Source: Rhynchopus sp. YZ270_cl-10 (Eukaryota; Euglenozoa; Diplonemea; Diplonemida; Diplonemidae). From it: a stretch of DNA of 64,000 nt. Shown here piece by piece: positions 11,816 through 23,110 of the stretch (the stretch's first letter is position 1; every line of letters begins with the position of its first letter). The stretch covers positions 682,001 to 746,000 of the forward strand of contig OZ037906.1 of assembly GCA_964035575.1 (NCBI GenBank), read 5' to 3'. The position numbers and the translations under genes were made by a program. The notes beneath the pieces are model-generated. The model saw only the letters and a program-made list of their open reading frames with translations, did no database searches and had not been told where the DNA came from.

Positions 11816-12841
11816 GGCTAGTTGACGCCACGGGTCGGTTTAGGAATTTTCTGGGAAATCCTGTTCCGTACCATCCCGTACCGCCCTCGAACGCTCCCAA
11901 ATCCCCCCATACCGTCCCATACCCTCCCATACCCTCCCGTACCCTCCCATACTGTCCCATACCGTCCCATACCCTCCCGTACCTCCCATACCACTCCCAT
12001 ACCCTCCCACACTGTCCCATACCGTCCCATACCGTCCCATACCGTCCCATACCGTCCCGTACCGTCCCCCTAATCGGTGTGGGAGTTGCTCTCTTTTGCG
12101 TGCGAATTGTACACGAGAACTGCAAACCGGGCCGGTCTGGGTTTGAAGTATACGGAAAGGCCATAATTTGTGAATTTGCAGCTGGACGACGGCAAATTGA
12201 CCCCACCACAGCGCGGACAGATTCCGGAAATGCCAATCGCGGTATGTTTTGGGGCTGAAAAATTTTCACCTGAAAATTTTTTTCAGCAGCATTTTTTGGC
12301 CGAAAATGGGCCCCAGCTATTAGTGACTGGGCTCATATTTTCAAAAATTTAAGTGGTCAAAAAATTGTCCAATTTTCGACATCGACCCCACCACTTTCTG
12401 GACGGATTCCGGAAATGCCAAAAAACTGTGTTTTGGGTCACCCGTTTTTGGGGCCCCTGAGGCGATTTTATATAAAAAACCCACAGGATCACCCTGTTCC
12501 CACAACTTTTTTGTCAACTTTTTTTCAGGAAAAACTTTTTTTTTGCGCGCGCGCACATTTTTTTTTCAGGGTCAGCGAGCGGGAAACGAAAAAAAAGTCG
12601 AGCTACCCTAAGTGCATGCACGACCCCCAAACCACTCCCAAACCTCCAAAAATCCTCCCATACCACTCCCATACCCGCCCATACCCTCCCATACCACTCC
12701 CATACCGTCCCATACTGTCCCATACCCTCCCAAATCCTCCCACACTGTCCCATACCGTCCCATACCGTCCCATACTGTCCCATACCCCCCCAAATCCTCC
12801 CATACCCTCCCATACCCGAATGTCCGTGACGTCAACTAGCC
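11816..12841. mobile_element. TA-flanked element with two minisatellite arrays
   Basis: Inverted ends GGCTAGTTGACG and complement, with TA outside each end (11814-11815, 12842-12843). Inside are two arrays of an approximately 10-bp CCCATACC(G/C)T repeat (11870-12066 and 12650-12825), both C-rich on the + strand. Between them, a GACCCCACCAC...GGACnGATTCCGGAAATGCCA block occurs twice; related sequence lies at 39840-39940. No transposase seen; non-autonomous. Confidence 0.7.
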
Positions 12842-13000
12842 TATTTTATCTATTCAAAAAATAAATATTTATTTATCAAAAACCCCACCCACACACACAC
12901 CCACACCCACTATCTCTCATGACCCAGGACTACACCACCTTGTTCCAACTGAGGGGGCCTAGGGTAGTTACACACAAGAGTGAAAAAGAAGAAGAAAACC

Positions 13001-15045
13001 ATGCCTGAGAGAGAAAACATCGACTCGAAGAAATACAAGCGCGTTAAGCGCGAGAAAGGGGTGTGCGCGGAAAATGAGATCCATATTGAGTATGCTCACT
13101 CTCTCGTCACCCCCCTCTCCTGTCTTCCTATCCTCCCCCATAACACCGATACAACGAGGGATACTAAAACTCTGAGAAGGGTTCATCAGACACAACTTTT
13201 TTTTCTATTTTGATTCCTTTTTTTTTCTGTTGTGTTGCAAAAATAATACTAAATAAAAACATCAGTGCTGTACGGCGATGTGTGGTGAGGCATTCGCACG
13301 TTCAACTTTATAAATATAACTACCCCTTCTTTTTTACAGTCGCAACGACGACCGCGCGACGATGATCAAGCAGGGAGTCAACCTCTTGACAAAGGGAGAG
13401 TCGCCGCACAAATCCATAACCATTAGGGCGCAGGGCAGTGGTATGTGTTCAGTCAAAAAAAAAGATACCCTTTTTCATTTAAAAAAAGCTGCTCTGAGTC
13501 TTAAGGGTTGAGGACGAACCCCGTCTATGCCTTCCGTACGGAAAGGCTTCGGCCAACATTTGAGGTGGGTTACAAGGAAACACACACTGGTCAATTCTAT
13601 CTTTCAGTCTTTTGGTATTAAAACTCTCTTAATTTTTTATTGGCCTCAAAGAGGTTTCCTCTAGGTAGTCAGTGGGTATTGCAGTAATAGAAATATCAAC
13701 AACATTTATTACACACTTTACGCACAAAATCGAAGGATGTACTATAGTATTGCTAACAATTTGTAGATTTATTGACAACATGAATCATACAAAAAAAAGC
13801 ACAAGCAAACCACCCCACCCACCACACTTACAAAGTACTACAACGAAAAACAAGACAAAACAGAGTAGCAAAAACAAAAAACAAAAACAAAACAAAGTTG
13901 AAACAAACTTTTTCACACCCCACCCACCACAGTCATTCCCAACGGTATCGTTGTGGCTGAGATCATTAAGCGTCGCGTGAAGGGTCTGCACCAGGACACC
14001 AAGGTGGACCAGCTGGTCATCGTGGACAAATACGTCCCCATCAAAAAGGAGAAGAAGGTCGAGAAGAAGGCAGAGAAGAAGGAGGACAAGAAGGACAGCG
14101 AAGACAAGGAGGAGAAGAAGGAGGACGCTGCCGAGGACAAGAAGGAAGAGAAGAAGGAGGAGGAGAAGACAGAAGAGAAGGAGGAGGAAACCCCCGAGGT
14201 ACACCACCACACCCACCCCCACCCTCACATTTTATATACCCCCCCTCCCCCCAACCTTTTTTACCCCTCCCACTCTTAAACCCTATTAAACCGCATTATT
14301 TCTCCACTCCCCTCTTACCTAGGAAGAGAAGCTTGAGGAGAAAACCGTTGAGCGTTCCTTCCGTCAGATGATCATCGTGCTCTCGCTCGACCCGCTTGAC
14401 GAGACCGCGATCGGCTACCAGGCCCCCCTCCCCGAGGAGGAGGTGGAGGAGGGTGGCAGCCTCGACCCTTTCGACGACAAGAAGAGACAGCTTAAGAGAA
14501 CGCAGATCCCTTCCAACATCCGGGGCAGAGGAGCGGGATACATTGGGCGTAGGGGGGGACGTGGTGGTGCGGTGCCTGAGGGGCGCGGCGGGGGGAAGGG
14601 GGCGAAGGGCACCAAAGGGCAGACAAACTACAACAACTGGAAGCCCTCCTACAAGGGGAGCGGCAAGGGCAGCTACAACAGCCACGCATCATACTACGAC
14701 AGCAGCAGCTACTACGGCGCGCAGCCGCAGCGTGGCTACAACTCGCACAGCAACTACAACGCGTACCCCACCTCCACACGCTACCCACCCCGCTCCTCCG
14801 GCTACAACTCCTCCAGCTATGGAGGACCCCGTTCTGGAGGAAGCCAGGGAGGAGGATACTACTCCTCATACTCCCAAGGGTACCCCTCCGCTAGCGCAGG
14901 GTACTACGGTGGTGGCAGGTCTGGAGGCGGGGGAGGAGGAGGAGGTGGAGGCGGCTACGGCCAGGTCAGAGGTGGATACCCCCAGAGTGGTGGATACGGA
15001 GGCTCCTACCCTGCCCAAGGATATGGTGGGTACAGAGGATACTAG
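13001..15045 (+). CDS. Alba-domain RNA-binding protein with RGG/YG-rich tail
   Basis: Exons 13001-13089, 13340-13440, 13933-14198 and 14323-15045 join in frame to 392 aa. Residues about 25-102 form an Alba core (NEIHIDRNDD, SITIRAQGSVIPNGIVVAEI, then IIKRRVKGLHQ). A Lys/Glu-rich insert (about 103-152) follows, then the last Alba strand (VERSFRQMIIVLSLDPLDE...GYQAPL, to about 195). The tail (215-392) is rich in RGG, GGY and YS. Trypanosome ALBA3/4 proteins, which bind mRNA and act in translation and stage control in the cytoplasm, have a similar Alba plus RGG arrangement. The KE insert inside the Alba fold is unusual. Downstream exons carry RNA-binding parts, so splicing is needed for function. 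Confidence 0.85.
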
Positions 15046-16352
15046 AAGAAGAAGAGAATAATTAAAAAACGCTCGGTTTTTTTTGACAAAAGATGAGGGG
15101 GGGAGGAGAGAGCTGGTGATACGTTTTTTTTTATGGTGTCTTTATAAGTGACTCATCTTTACCCTTTTTTTTTACGTACGAAATCGCTTGGGCATTAGTG
15201 GGGGGGATGGGTGGGTATATGATGTGCTCACAAAAAAAAAAGAACGTTTTTTTGTTTCACTTTTTTTCGTAGATTTTGGAATAAAGGTGATTCTGTTTTC
15301 CCTAGAAGAGGGGAATTGTGGTTTTTTTGTTGAAAAATTGTCAATTCCTGTGGGGGGGAATGGGGTATTCCTAGATAACCTATATTTTTTTATGGGTTTT
15401 GATTGTAACCCTTTCTGCGTATGAAGCGCAACTTCACCAGTGACTCCCCCGTCCTTGTCTTTTATCATAAACAAAAACAAAACAAACAAAAATTGCAACG
15501 TTTATTTTTTATTTTTTTTAGGGGAGCAAAACTCAGGTTAGCTACTCTTACTGCTTTTTTTAAAAACCAACCCCCCCCTTCCAATCCCTCTTTTCTCTTT
15601 TGTGAGCTTTCTTCTGTTTTATTCTACATTTTTTTTCTCTCTTTTTGTTATATTTTCGAAAACACCTTTGGATTTTTTTTTTTTTGCTCTGAAACACTGC
15701 AGGTTTGGCGCAAACAAAAACAATACGTGTGTGTTTTCCCATCCTTCAGCTTTGCTATTAGGAAAACCTATTTTTTTTACGGACTGTCGCAATGTTTTTA
15801 AATTTTTTGGTGCACTTTTTAAAAAACTTGAAAGATTTCCAAACGTTTTTATTTTCAAGTTTTTTTTTCTTAAATGCGAAAACACGGGGAAAAGGGGGAC
15901 ATAATGTGGGGGGTATTAACTGTAACAAAAAGGGGAATGGTTTTGGAGGGGGGCATTTTAAAACACGTATTACAACAAAAATAAATGGGGTGGGGGAAGG
16001 GGGGGAGTGGGAGGGGATACAATGCAACTTTGTAAAGCAAGTTTTATAAAAATGAAGCGACGGGGTTTCCTCATCTTCAGAACAAAGGAGATTACGCACA
16101 GCTTAAGCTCCTCTTTTTTTTTTGCCAAATTTGTCTTTCTTCGTGTAGCCTCTAATAGCGGCAAAAACTTAGAAGTGAAGGAAGTATTTACTCTTTTTCT
16201 TTTTCTTTTTGCGGGGAAAAGAAAAGAATTCCCCGGTTCGATTACCAACGGACAAAAAAAAAAATTGCGTAAAGTGGGGCACATCCTTGTGCTTACACTA
16301 ATCTATTATAAAAAAAAATTCAAAAAAAAAAAAAAACAAAAAAACAAAAAGT

Positions 16353-16405
16353 AACGTATAAAATGTAACCCATCCTTGGGTTGCAAGATCAAACTAAGAT
16401 TTCGA
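16353..16405 (+). repeat. Dispersed element, CATCCTCGGGTGT family (diverged)
   Basis: GTATAAAATG...CCATCCTTGGGTTG...CAAACTAAGATTTC. CTTGGGTTG and CAAACTAAG can pair with one wobble and one mismatch. Related to the better copies at 22815 and 41951. Confidence 0.5.
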
Positions 16406-16738
16406 GAAAAAAAAAACATAACGGGATAATTAAGGGGGGTTGGGGGGGAGAGTATTTCGTACAACGTCAGACTCGTCAGGGGGACTACGAGCATCGCTCC
16501 TAGTCCAAATGATCTGTGTTTGATTGCTACTGTTACACCAGTAACACTACTAGTTTAGCAGCAGTCGTCGTTACCGACTAGTAGTTCCACTAGTGGTCCT
16601 CCTGACTAATCTGCTGTGTACTGAATATATTTTGACCAGGTGTGTGCACAATGGTGGGAGTGTGACAACTACAAACACGGTTAAGGTATTTTGTTCGATT
16701 TTTCTTTTTTGTACTAATTTAGTACACACCTGTTGGAA

Positions 16739-16780
16739 GGTCGACTAAGCAAAGGCTTGGGTTTATCTTACAAAAAAAAA
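16739..16780 (+). repeat. Dispersed hairpin element, CTAAGC/GCTTAG family (diverged)
   Basis: GTCGACTAAGC AAAG GCTTGGGTTTATCTTA. Shares the CTAAGC arm and the (G)TTYATCTTA tail with the copies listed below. Confidence 0.55.
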
Positions 16781-16866
16781 CATTTCCTTTGCAGCTCGAC
16801 TGAGATGCGTTTTTAGCACGTTTCAACTACTCTTTTTCTTTTGTTTATAACCTACAGAAAGGACCG

Positions 16867-16912
16867 ATGCCTGCGTCTGCAGAGGCGTTAAGCACTTTTC
16901 CACTTCACTTTT
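16867..16912 (+). repeat. Dispersed hairpin element, CGTC/GGCG family
   Basis: ATGCCTGCGTC-TGCAGA-GGCGTTAAGCAC followed by TTTTCCACTTCACTTTT. Short-loop version of the family. Confidence 0.65.
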
Positions 16913-18156
16913 AATAAATAGTCAAACCGTACAATCTGTTCTCTTTGGCAGAGGTACGGGATGATTTATGAGCACCAGCTCGTATCTGATAATTGATCCT
17001 TTCTTTTGTCTTTTTTTTGAATAAAAGTTGTGTTGTCAATTTGCGACAGAGTTGTACAACCAAACACACTTTTCGTTTTTTTTTCCCCCACACCCATTGC
17101 TAATTGGATTTTTGGGTAGGTCAAAAACACTACCTCCCACCCACAAAGCCAATTTTTAATAAGATTAAATTTAACTCCCCCGTTTTCCATTTTTTTAAAA
17201 AGCTGTTTTCGATGACATTTTTTTTTTTTTTTCTTAAAATAAGGGGCTCACAAAATTCCTCCCGCCCCCTTCTCTTCCTCCCCCTCCCCTTGACCTATTA
17301 CCCATTCCCAGCCCCACACAAAAAAAAAAAAACAAAAAAAAGCAAAAAACAAAGCAACGGAAAAAAAAAAAAAATTACGCTGCGTCCAGAGATTTTGTCC
17401 ACACAGATGGTAAATAATTAGTTTCTCCACTAAATCGAGCAAAAATAATATTATGGTGAACTACTCCGGAGCCCGGTTTTTAAAATTCAAAACAAAAACA
17501 CACCCTTTTTTTCTTTTTTGACGCATTGTGAGTTCCTCAAATACACTTTTTGAAGGGTAAAAAAAAAATTGGGTTTTGTAACAACACATGGCAAAAAAAT
17601 GCCGGAGGGCTCCGCCCTCCCAACGGGGAAATCATTAAATATGAGTGAGACAAAATCCCTGGATATAGCGTTAAAAAAAAATATCGGAAAAATAAAAGTA
17701 AATAAAACGATAGCCTTCCTCCTCCTCCACCTCCCCTTTTTCTTCTTCTTCTTCTTCTTTAGTGTTTGCACACTTCCAACTTCCATTTTCTTTGTCATCG
17801 CCCTCCGACCTTCCTCTCAAAGATAGCCTTCACGAAGTTTTTTCACCATTACCAGTACCTTGGTCTTATCTGAGATATTTGTCTGCCATCTTCCATATCA
17901 TGTGTTCCCTTTTCGACAATCCTGCATTGCTACGATCTCCCCTCCCGTCAAAACCCCCTCCCCCTCCACACAGCTAAAAAAACACACAAAATAGCAAAAA
18001 ACAAAAAGTAGAAAACATAAACAAAAAACATCTACAAACTCACAGCAACTACACAACTTCTCCCCTCCTTCTTTTTTCTCATTGAGGATTTTTCTCTTTT
18101 TTGTTCGAGAAATTCTTTGGGTATTAAGGAACAACATTGCGTGAAGTACAGAGGGG

Positions 18157-19254
18157 ATGGCCGATGCATCCGCATCACCTACAAACACAAATACCTCTGC
18201 GCAAGCATGTCTTTCGGAAGGATACAAACTGTACCTCGTAATGTCCACACCTAATGCGTGTTTGCCTGAAAACGAACGATTGGCTTCGTTTAAGAAGGGG
18301 CTGTTGACGCAGCTGTTTTTTAATGAACTTCGCGCGAAGGGGTTGGTGTTGGAGCAGAGGAATTTGGTGGTGTTGTGTGTGGGGCGTCCAAATGGGGTTG
18401 GGAGTACCGCAGACGATGAAACAGAGAGTCATACTATCGCCCCGCTTGCTGCGCACACTGACGACAATGTGTTGTTCTGCACCCCATCTCGGCAGGATGA
18501 GATCCATTGGGATATTGCGACCCGAGCGCGCCTCTTCTCTTCAGGGTCGGTTGTTGTGATGATGCGGTTGTCGTTTACACCTGATGACCTTCCGGTTGGT
18601 GCTACCCGAGCGGAGTATCTAAGCAACGCAGTTAAATCATTGAACGCAGGTTTACTAGGATCATCTTCGTTGGCAACAGAGATGAGGCCAAAAGGGAAGT
18701 TGGAGGTGTTGTTAACACCGCTGTCTGAACCGGAGTTGGCGGATCATGAAAACTACCAGCAGAGTGTGGATTTTCAAACAAAGATGGCGGCGACACAGCA
18801 TAGAAGAGAAAATTCTCATGTTACTATGGTTTCGACATTGCATGATTTGCGGCAAATTCAGACAGCAATGATCCAAGCTGTGCGTGCAGGGAATGATTTG
18901 CGAGATTTTCGGAAGGTTTACCTCGAGGTAGAAGGGGAGATGTTGAGGATTGCGAAGGTGGACATCCAGACACAGTCGGCCTGCATGAGGGAAGAGATCC
19001 GTGTCACAGAGTCATCTCTTGAAAGGGAAAAGGCAGCCTACAACAGACTCACAGTGCGTGACTGCATCGAAGCTGTGGAAAAGGCTAACCCCCCTCTTAC
19101 CGGGCTCAAGCGCTGGGCACACAGCCCCCTCCCATCAGAGCAAGCAGCGCTCCTCAAAAGCACGCACTCCAACGTCAATATGTCCTCCTTCGAGCTGGCA
19201 GGGTTGGCCCACCTTTTAGAAGGGAAACCCCAAGAGGAGGAAGAGGAAGGGTGA
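18157..19254 (+). CDS. Uncharacterised 365-aa protein
   Basis: A clean single-exon gene starting at ATG 18157 after a T-rich leader. Composition and codon use match neighbouring real genes. I recognise no domain. No signal peptide or membrane helix is obvious. Residues about 200-300 (DFQTKMAATQHRRENSH to EEIRVTESSLEREKAAYN) look helical and charged, possibly a short coiled coil, and the C-terminus ends in an acidic EEEEEG. It sits alone between two long spacers, so context gives no functional hint. Could be a lineage-specific or fast-evolving cytoskeletal protein. Confidence 0.75.
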   Translation: MADASASPTNTNTSAQACLSEGYKLYLVMSTPNACLPENERLASFKKGLLTQLFFNELRAKGLVLEQRNLVVLCVGRPNGVGSTADDETESHTIAPLAAHTDDNVLFCTPSRQDEIHWDIATRARLFSSGSVVVMMRLSFTPDDLPVGATRAEYLSNAVKSLNAGLLGSSSLATEMRPKGKLEVLLTPLSEPELADHENYQQSVDFQTKMAATQHRRENSHVTMVSTLHDLRQIQTAMIQAVRAGNDLRDFRKVYLEVEGEMLRIAKVDIQTQSACMREEIRVTESSLEREKAAYNRLTVRDCIEAVEKANPPLTGLKRWAHSPLPSEQAALLKSTHSNVNMSSFELAGLAHLLEGKPQEEEEEG

Positions 19255-20215
19255 AAAAAATGCAGGTTTTTTTTTGTTGGGTTTCATGTAACTTCCCCCT
19301 TCCGGGGGTGGTGGAAAATGGTGTGGTAAAAAGGCGTGTCTCTCTGACAACGTTGTCCGTTGTCAGTTCACAGATTAGCAAAAAAAAAAGAAGAAAAAAG
19401 ATGATACGGTTTTCGCCGTATCGTAGGAGCTGGACTTTCTAGAGTGCCCAAAGAAAGAAAACAACACACACAAAATCCCCCCCTTTTTTAATAGAATTTA
19501 CCAATCCCCACGATGATCACTGTGCCAAAGGGATTGGCACTGTTACACGGATGGATTCGTAAAGACATTACGGGAGTCATGACGTCGTAATTGCGAGGAC
19601 GTCGACTACGTCATGACTGGCACCCCTCGTCGATGACCTCCGGGACCACCCCTACAGTACCGACTGCTTTGCCAGCCAACGCAGAGAGCGACGCAATTTC
19701 TTCCTCCGAAGGTTCGTACGACGCATCCACCTCAGGGGCCCAGAGTGGTGCCTCCAGATGTCACCACACCAAGAGAACATCAATACACACAAGCCATGAC
19801 ACAGTCCACAAACATCTCCACCACTTCTAACAAAGTGCCTGGTAGCGTAGGAGGTTGTTGAGGCAGTATGTCTCGGTGAGCATAGAAGCCCGAGCAACAC
19901 GACTTCCTTCTTGTCTCATGTATTCTCATATATTTCCTGCGGTGGAAGGGTATCTAAGACAAGAAAGTCGTCCATGTAGCGCTTCGTGTGTCTCTGCTGT
20001 TGCGCTTTCGGTGATCCGGTTCTTCGACGAGGTTGCAGTATGAAAACTTCTTCTCTTCTAAATTTTATTATTTCTTGCCTCTCCCCCCCCAACACACCTC
20101 AATCCCTCCACATTTTCCTCCACCCACACCCGACACCAACTTTATTACCTTACAAAAACCACACAGGCATATTCCACAACCCTCTCTTCCTCCTCCTCCT
20201 CCACCCACCTCCACA
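19255..20215. other. Intergenic region with hairpins
   Basis: No gene supported. Contains GATACGG-TTTTC-GCCGTATC (about 19401-19420) and an 11-bp perfect inverted repeat AGTCATGACGT / ACGTCATGACT (19575-19618). A C/T- and CA-rich leader precedes ATG 20216. Confidence 0.6.
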
Positions 20216-21319
20216 ATGCCCGCAGGCCTGGCCGGTATCATCGCCTCTGCCCCACGCAGCGGCGCCGCACCTTTGCAGTCGAGCCACCACCAGCCCCACT
20301 CGCACTCCTCCTCCTCCCTCCACGCATACTCCAATGCCTCTCTGAGCTACAACCCTGCGGCACCATCCTCCACCACCACCTATGGCACACGTACCCAACT
20401 CCCCCGCGACACAGCAGCATACTACGGCGCCTCCTCTGGCCTCGCTGGCTACGCACCCCCCGCCTCAACCGACACCTACGAGCAAACCCGCGGCCGTCTC
20501 TACGGCTACAGCTCCAACTACAACAGAGTCGCCCGCGCCTCAAGCATCCCCTCCGCAGCGCAGGGCACCCACGCGAGGCGCACCATGACCCCTCCCCCTT
20601 CCTCTCGCGACACCGACCCCTACTACGGATTGAGAGGGGCGAACCCAAACCCCTCCAATGCGTTGTACGGAGCAGGCAACTCATGGCAGGCGGGACGCCC
20701 CCAGGGGAGGCTTGGAGTGGAGCGGGACAACGCCTATCCATTCTCCGGCGCAGCGAACGTCGGGGGATATGGATTTCAACAGAAAAGAAGAGGGTCAAAG
20801 GTGACCTTGGTGCTGGATTTGGATGAGACCTTGGTGCACAGTACCTTTGAGCCGACCGAGGCGGATTTGTTGATTCCTGTGGTCTTAGATGGAGAACACT
20901 CCACGGCATATGTCAAGAAGCGTCCACACATGGAGGAGTTTTTGAGGAAGTGTGTTGAACATTTTGATGTGATTGTCTGGACCGCATCGCTTGCGGTGTA
21001 TGCAGAACCGCTCATCAACGAGCTTTGCAGGTTGTCCCGCATCCCCATCCTCAAGAAGATGTACAGAGACTCATGCTCGACCCTCCCCGGCGGTGGCTAC
21101 GTCAAGGATCTGACCACCCTCGGACGCAGCCTCGACGACGTGTGCATCCTTGACAACAGCCCTTCCGTAGCACGGCTCCAACCAAAGAACCTCATCAACA
21201 TTGTCTCGTGGTACGACGACCCGTCCGACAGATGTCTCAAAGACCTTTTCCCATCCCTCGAAAGGCTTGCAGTGGCAGGGAGTGTGCTTGATGTCATTCC
21301 TTCAATGCCTGGATGCTAA
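20216..21319 (+). CDS. NIF/FCP1-type (SCP-like) protein phosphatase
   Basis: HAD-superfamily phosphatase of the type that dephosphorylates Ser/Thr residues, for example the RNA polymerase II C-terminal domain or, in Dullard-like members, membrane-linked substrates. 367 aa. A low-complexity N-terminus (1-190, Ser/Tyr/Pro/Gly-rich) precedes the NIF domain. The catalytic DLDET motif gives nucleophile Asp201 and acid/base Asp203, followed by KRPHMEEFL and the late CILDNSP motif (Asp-Asn). It ends soon after the domain, as in SCPs, and has no BRCT domain. The ATG at 20216 follows a C-rich leader; upstream in-frame codons are leader-like. Substrate unknown. Confidence 0.85.
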   Translation: MPAGLAGIIASAPRSGAAPLQSSHHQPHSHSSSSLHAYSNASLSYNPAAPSSTTTYGTRTQLPRDTAAYYGASSGLAGYAPPASTDTYEQTRGRLYGYSSNYNRVARASSIPSAAQGTHARRTMTPPPSSRDTDPYYGLRGANPNPSNALYGAGNSWQAGRPQGRLGVERDNAYPFSGAANVGGYGFQQKRRGSKVTLVLDLDETLVHSTFEPTEADLLIPVVLDGEHSTAYVKKRPHMEEFLRKCVEHFDVIVWTASLAVYAEPLINELCRLSRIPILKKMYRDSCSTLPGGGYVKDLTTLGRSLDDVCILDNSPSVARLQPKNLINIVSWYDDPSDRCLKDLFPSLERLAVAGSVLDVIPSMPGC

Positions 21320-21694
21320 GAAATAATGGTATTTTTTAAAGAAAAGAAGAAGAAAATGCTCTATTTTTTCTGAAAAATAGAGATAAGGAGGGGCGATGTG
21401 TTAGACTCTCGCTGTATGGTTGATTTTTTTTTGAGTTTTATTTTTTTTTTTAAAAGTGAAGATTGTCTAGATGGCAGCTACACATCCAATTCAACCAATT
21501 ATCAAAAAAAAAATTTAAAAAGGATGGAAAAAAGTTCGCGCAATGGAGTAGTATCCGTTGTTTTATCGCGATTATTTTCTTCTTTTTTTTTTAAATCGAA
21601 AGCTTCTTTTGTGGTAGGAAAAAAGGGGGTAAACATAAGGAGGGGATGCGCTTATTTCCCTGTGTGTTTTTTTTTTTTTTCTTCTTTCCCCCAC

Positions 21695-22546
21695 CAGGGC
21701 ACTAGCTAGACTTTTTTTTTTCCGTTTTTTTGCGGTTTTGCGGTTTCAAAAAAATTTTCGCGCGGCGACAAACTAGAATGGAAAACACACGAATGAGGGA
21801 CGGGGAGATTTTGGGAAGGGGTTATTTACAGGGCATTTTTTACGGGGCTAAACCCGACTGACCCCTGGTGGAATCTCCTGCCAACTTCATTGCATGTATC
21901 AGAATGCTTCTGTGCGTGAGCATGTGTTGCCGCAGGGTCTGCACAGCTTCCGACGTTCGCACGTACCCCCCAGTCTCCTGTTTGCTGTCGACCATTCTAT
22001 CACATACTCCTCCATGTCCGCGGTGGCATGCCTGCTCACTATGCTCTGACTTAATCTCACCGATCGTGACCACCCCTCTACCTGAATCGATTGCATTTTC
22101 GGTTGCAAAATGCAACTGTCCAAATTGCAAGGGGATTCCCGAAGACATTGTAAAATAATAAATGGCGCCGCAGGCAAAAAAAATTAGGGTACGGTGTAAA
22201 GATGCCGGTTTTACACCAGAGTCACTCAACAAACCCTTTTTTTGCGAAGCAAAAAAGGAAAATGGCGCCGCAGGCAAAAAAAAATATGGGTTCACTCCGC
22301 GAGCGAAGCGAGCGGAAATTTTTTTGGGGTGTACTTCCGTGAGCGCAGCGAGCAGAAAAAAATTAAGGTGCTATCATGCCAGTCATCTGGGGGTCGGGCG
22401 AGGGGGCCCCAACAGTGCCCAAAAACCCCCCACATTTTTTTTTTCCTGCCCCGAGATTTTCCGTTTTTTTTTTTTTTTTCCGCCAAACCGCAAAACCGGG
22501 TTTTTGCGGTTTTGAAACCGCAAAAAAGCACCTAGCTAGTGCCCTG
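21695..22546. mobile_element. hAT-like element, 852 bp, 8-bp TSD
   Basis: Ends CAGGGCACTAGCTAG and complement with perfect 8-bp duplication TCCCCCAC (21687-21694, 22547-22554). The interior repeats a GGCGCCGCAGGCAAAAAAA block, which also occurs inverted in an intron at 46850-47000, so the family has further copies. A minus-strand frame of about 150 codons (21840-22295) has protein-like composition in part but no recognised transposase motif. Probably non-autonomous. Confidence 0.8.
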
Positions 22547-22814
22547 TCCCCCACCTACATAGCTTTCTTCGTGTATTGTACTGTACCTATTTTACCTGCT
22601 CTTCCTTGTTCCATCTTCCCTCAAAACACCCCCTTTTTTTGCAATGGTGTTTGTTCTCTTTTCCATTCTGCTTTGAGGGCCTGACAGCAAAGCGACGGAG
22701 GAAAAAAAACCATCATTTTTTTCTGCAAAAAAAACAAAAAAAGCTGCGGAAAGGTTAAGGACACACACTGTGTATTCTATACCTTACGTTGTACAAAAAA
22801 AAACACTGGGTAAC

Positions 22815-22865
22815 GTATAGTGGAGTGCATCCTCGGGTGTTTACACTAATACAACCAAGTTTTCT
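22815..22865 (+). repeat. Dispersed element, CATCCTCGGGTGT family
   Basis: GTATAGTGGAGTGCATCCTCGGGTGT then TACACTAATACAACCAAGTTT. Well-preserved copy. The two halves can pair partially. Confidence 0.7.
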
Positions 22866-23054
22866 AAAAAACAAAAAATATTTAAAAAAAAGCAAAAAAA
22901 AACTCCTCGCTCCAACCCCCCTTCTACCCCACTCTTAGGCCCGATTTTCAGGCACTCTTGTTTACTTGTCGTGTTGATTTGGGGGGAAAACAACAACAAT
23001 AAAAACGTCTTGCGATTTTCCCTTAGAGGAGAATTGAGGGGTATTGTTTACAAT

Positions 23055-23110
23055 AGCTCATAGCGGAGCTCATCCTCGGGTGTCTCTAATATAACCAAGT
23101 TTGCGAGAAA
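23055..23110 (+). repeat. Dispersed element, CATCCTCGGGTGT family
   Basis: CTCATAGCGGAGCTCATCCTCGGGTGTC...CTAATATAACCAAGTTTGCGAG. 240 bp downstream of the previous copy in the same orientation. Confidence 0.65.

Larger units (their letters stand above)
10737..13000. other. Intergenic region with poly-A/T runs and repeats
   Basis: No gene recognised. 10870-11300 is mostly A or T runs. It then holds a dispersed repeat pair (11585-11720) and a TA-flanked element (11816-12841). Leader of the Alba gene follows. Confidence 0.65.
15046..18156. other. 3.1-kb gene-poor, T/A-rich spacer
   Basis: No supported gene. Consists of A and T runs with scattered short repeats: hairpin-family copies at 16353-16405, 16739-16780 and 16867-16912. 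Frames up to 126 codons are Phe/Lys-rich homopolymer translations. Confidence 0.65.

Noticed and set aside
14396-15061. Thr/Arg-rich alternative frame over the Alba gene 3' exon
   Set aside because: Frame-shifted reading of the RGG/YG tail; no start context or domain.
16225-16260. Possible tRNA B box (CCCCGGTTCGATTACC)
   Set aside because: No matching T-stem, anticodon arm or acceptor stem around it.
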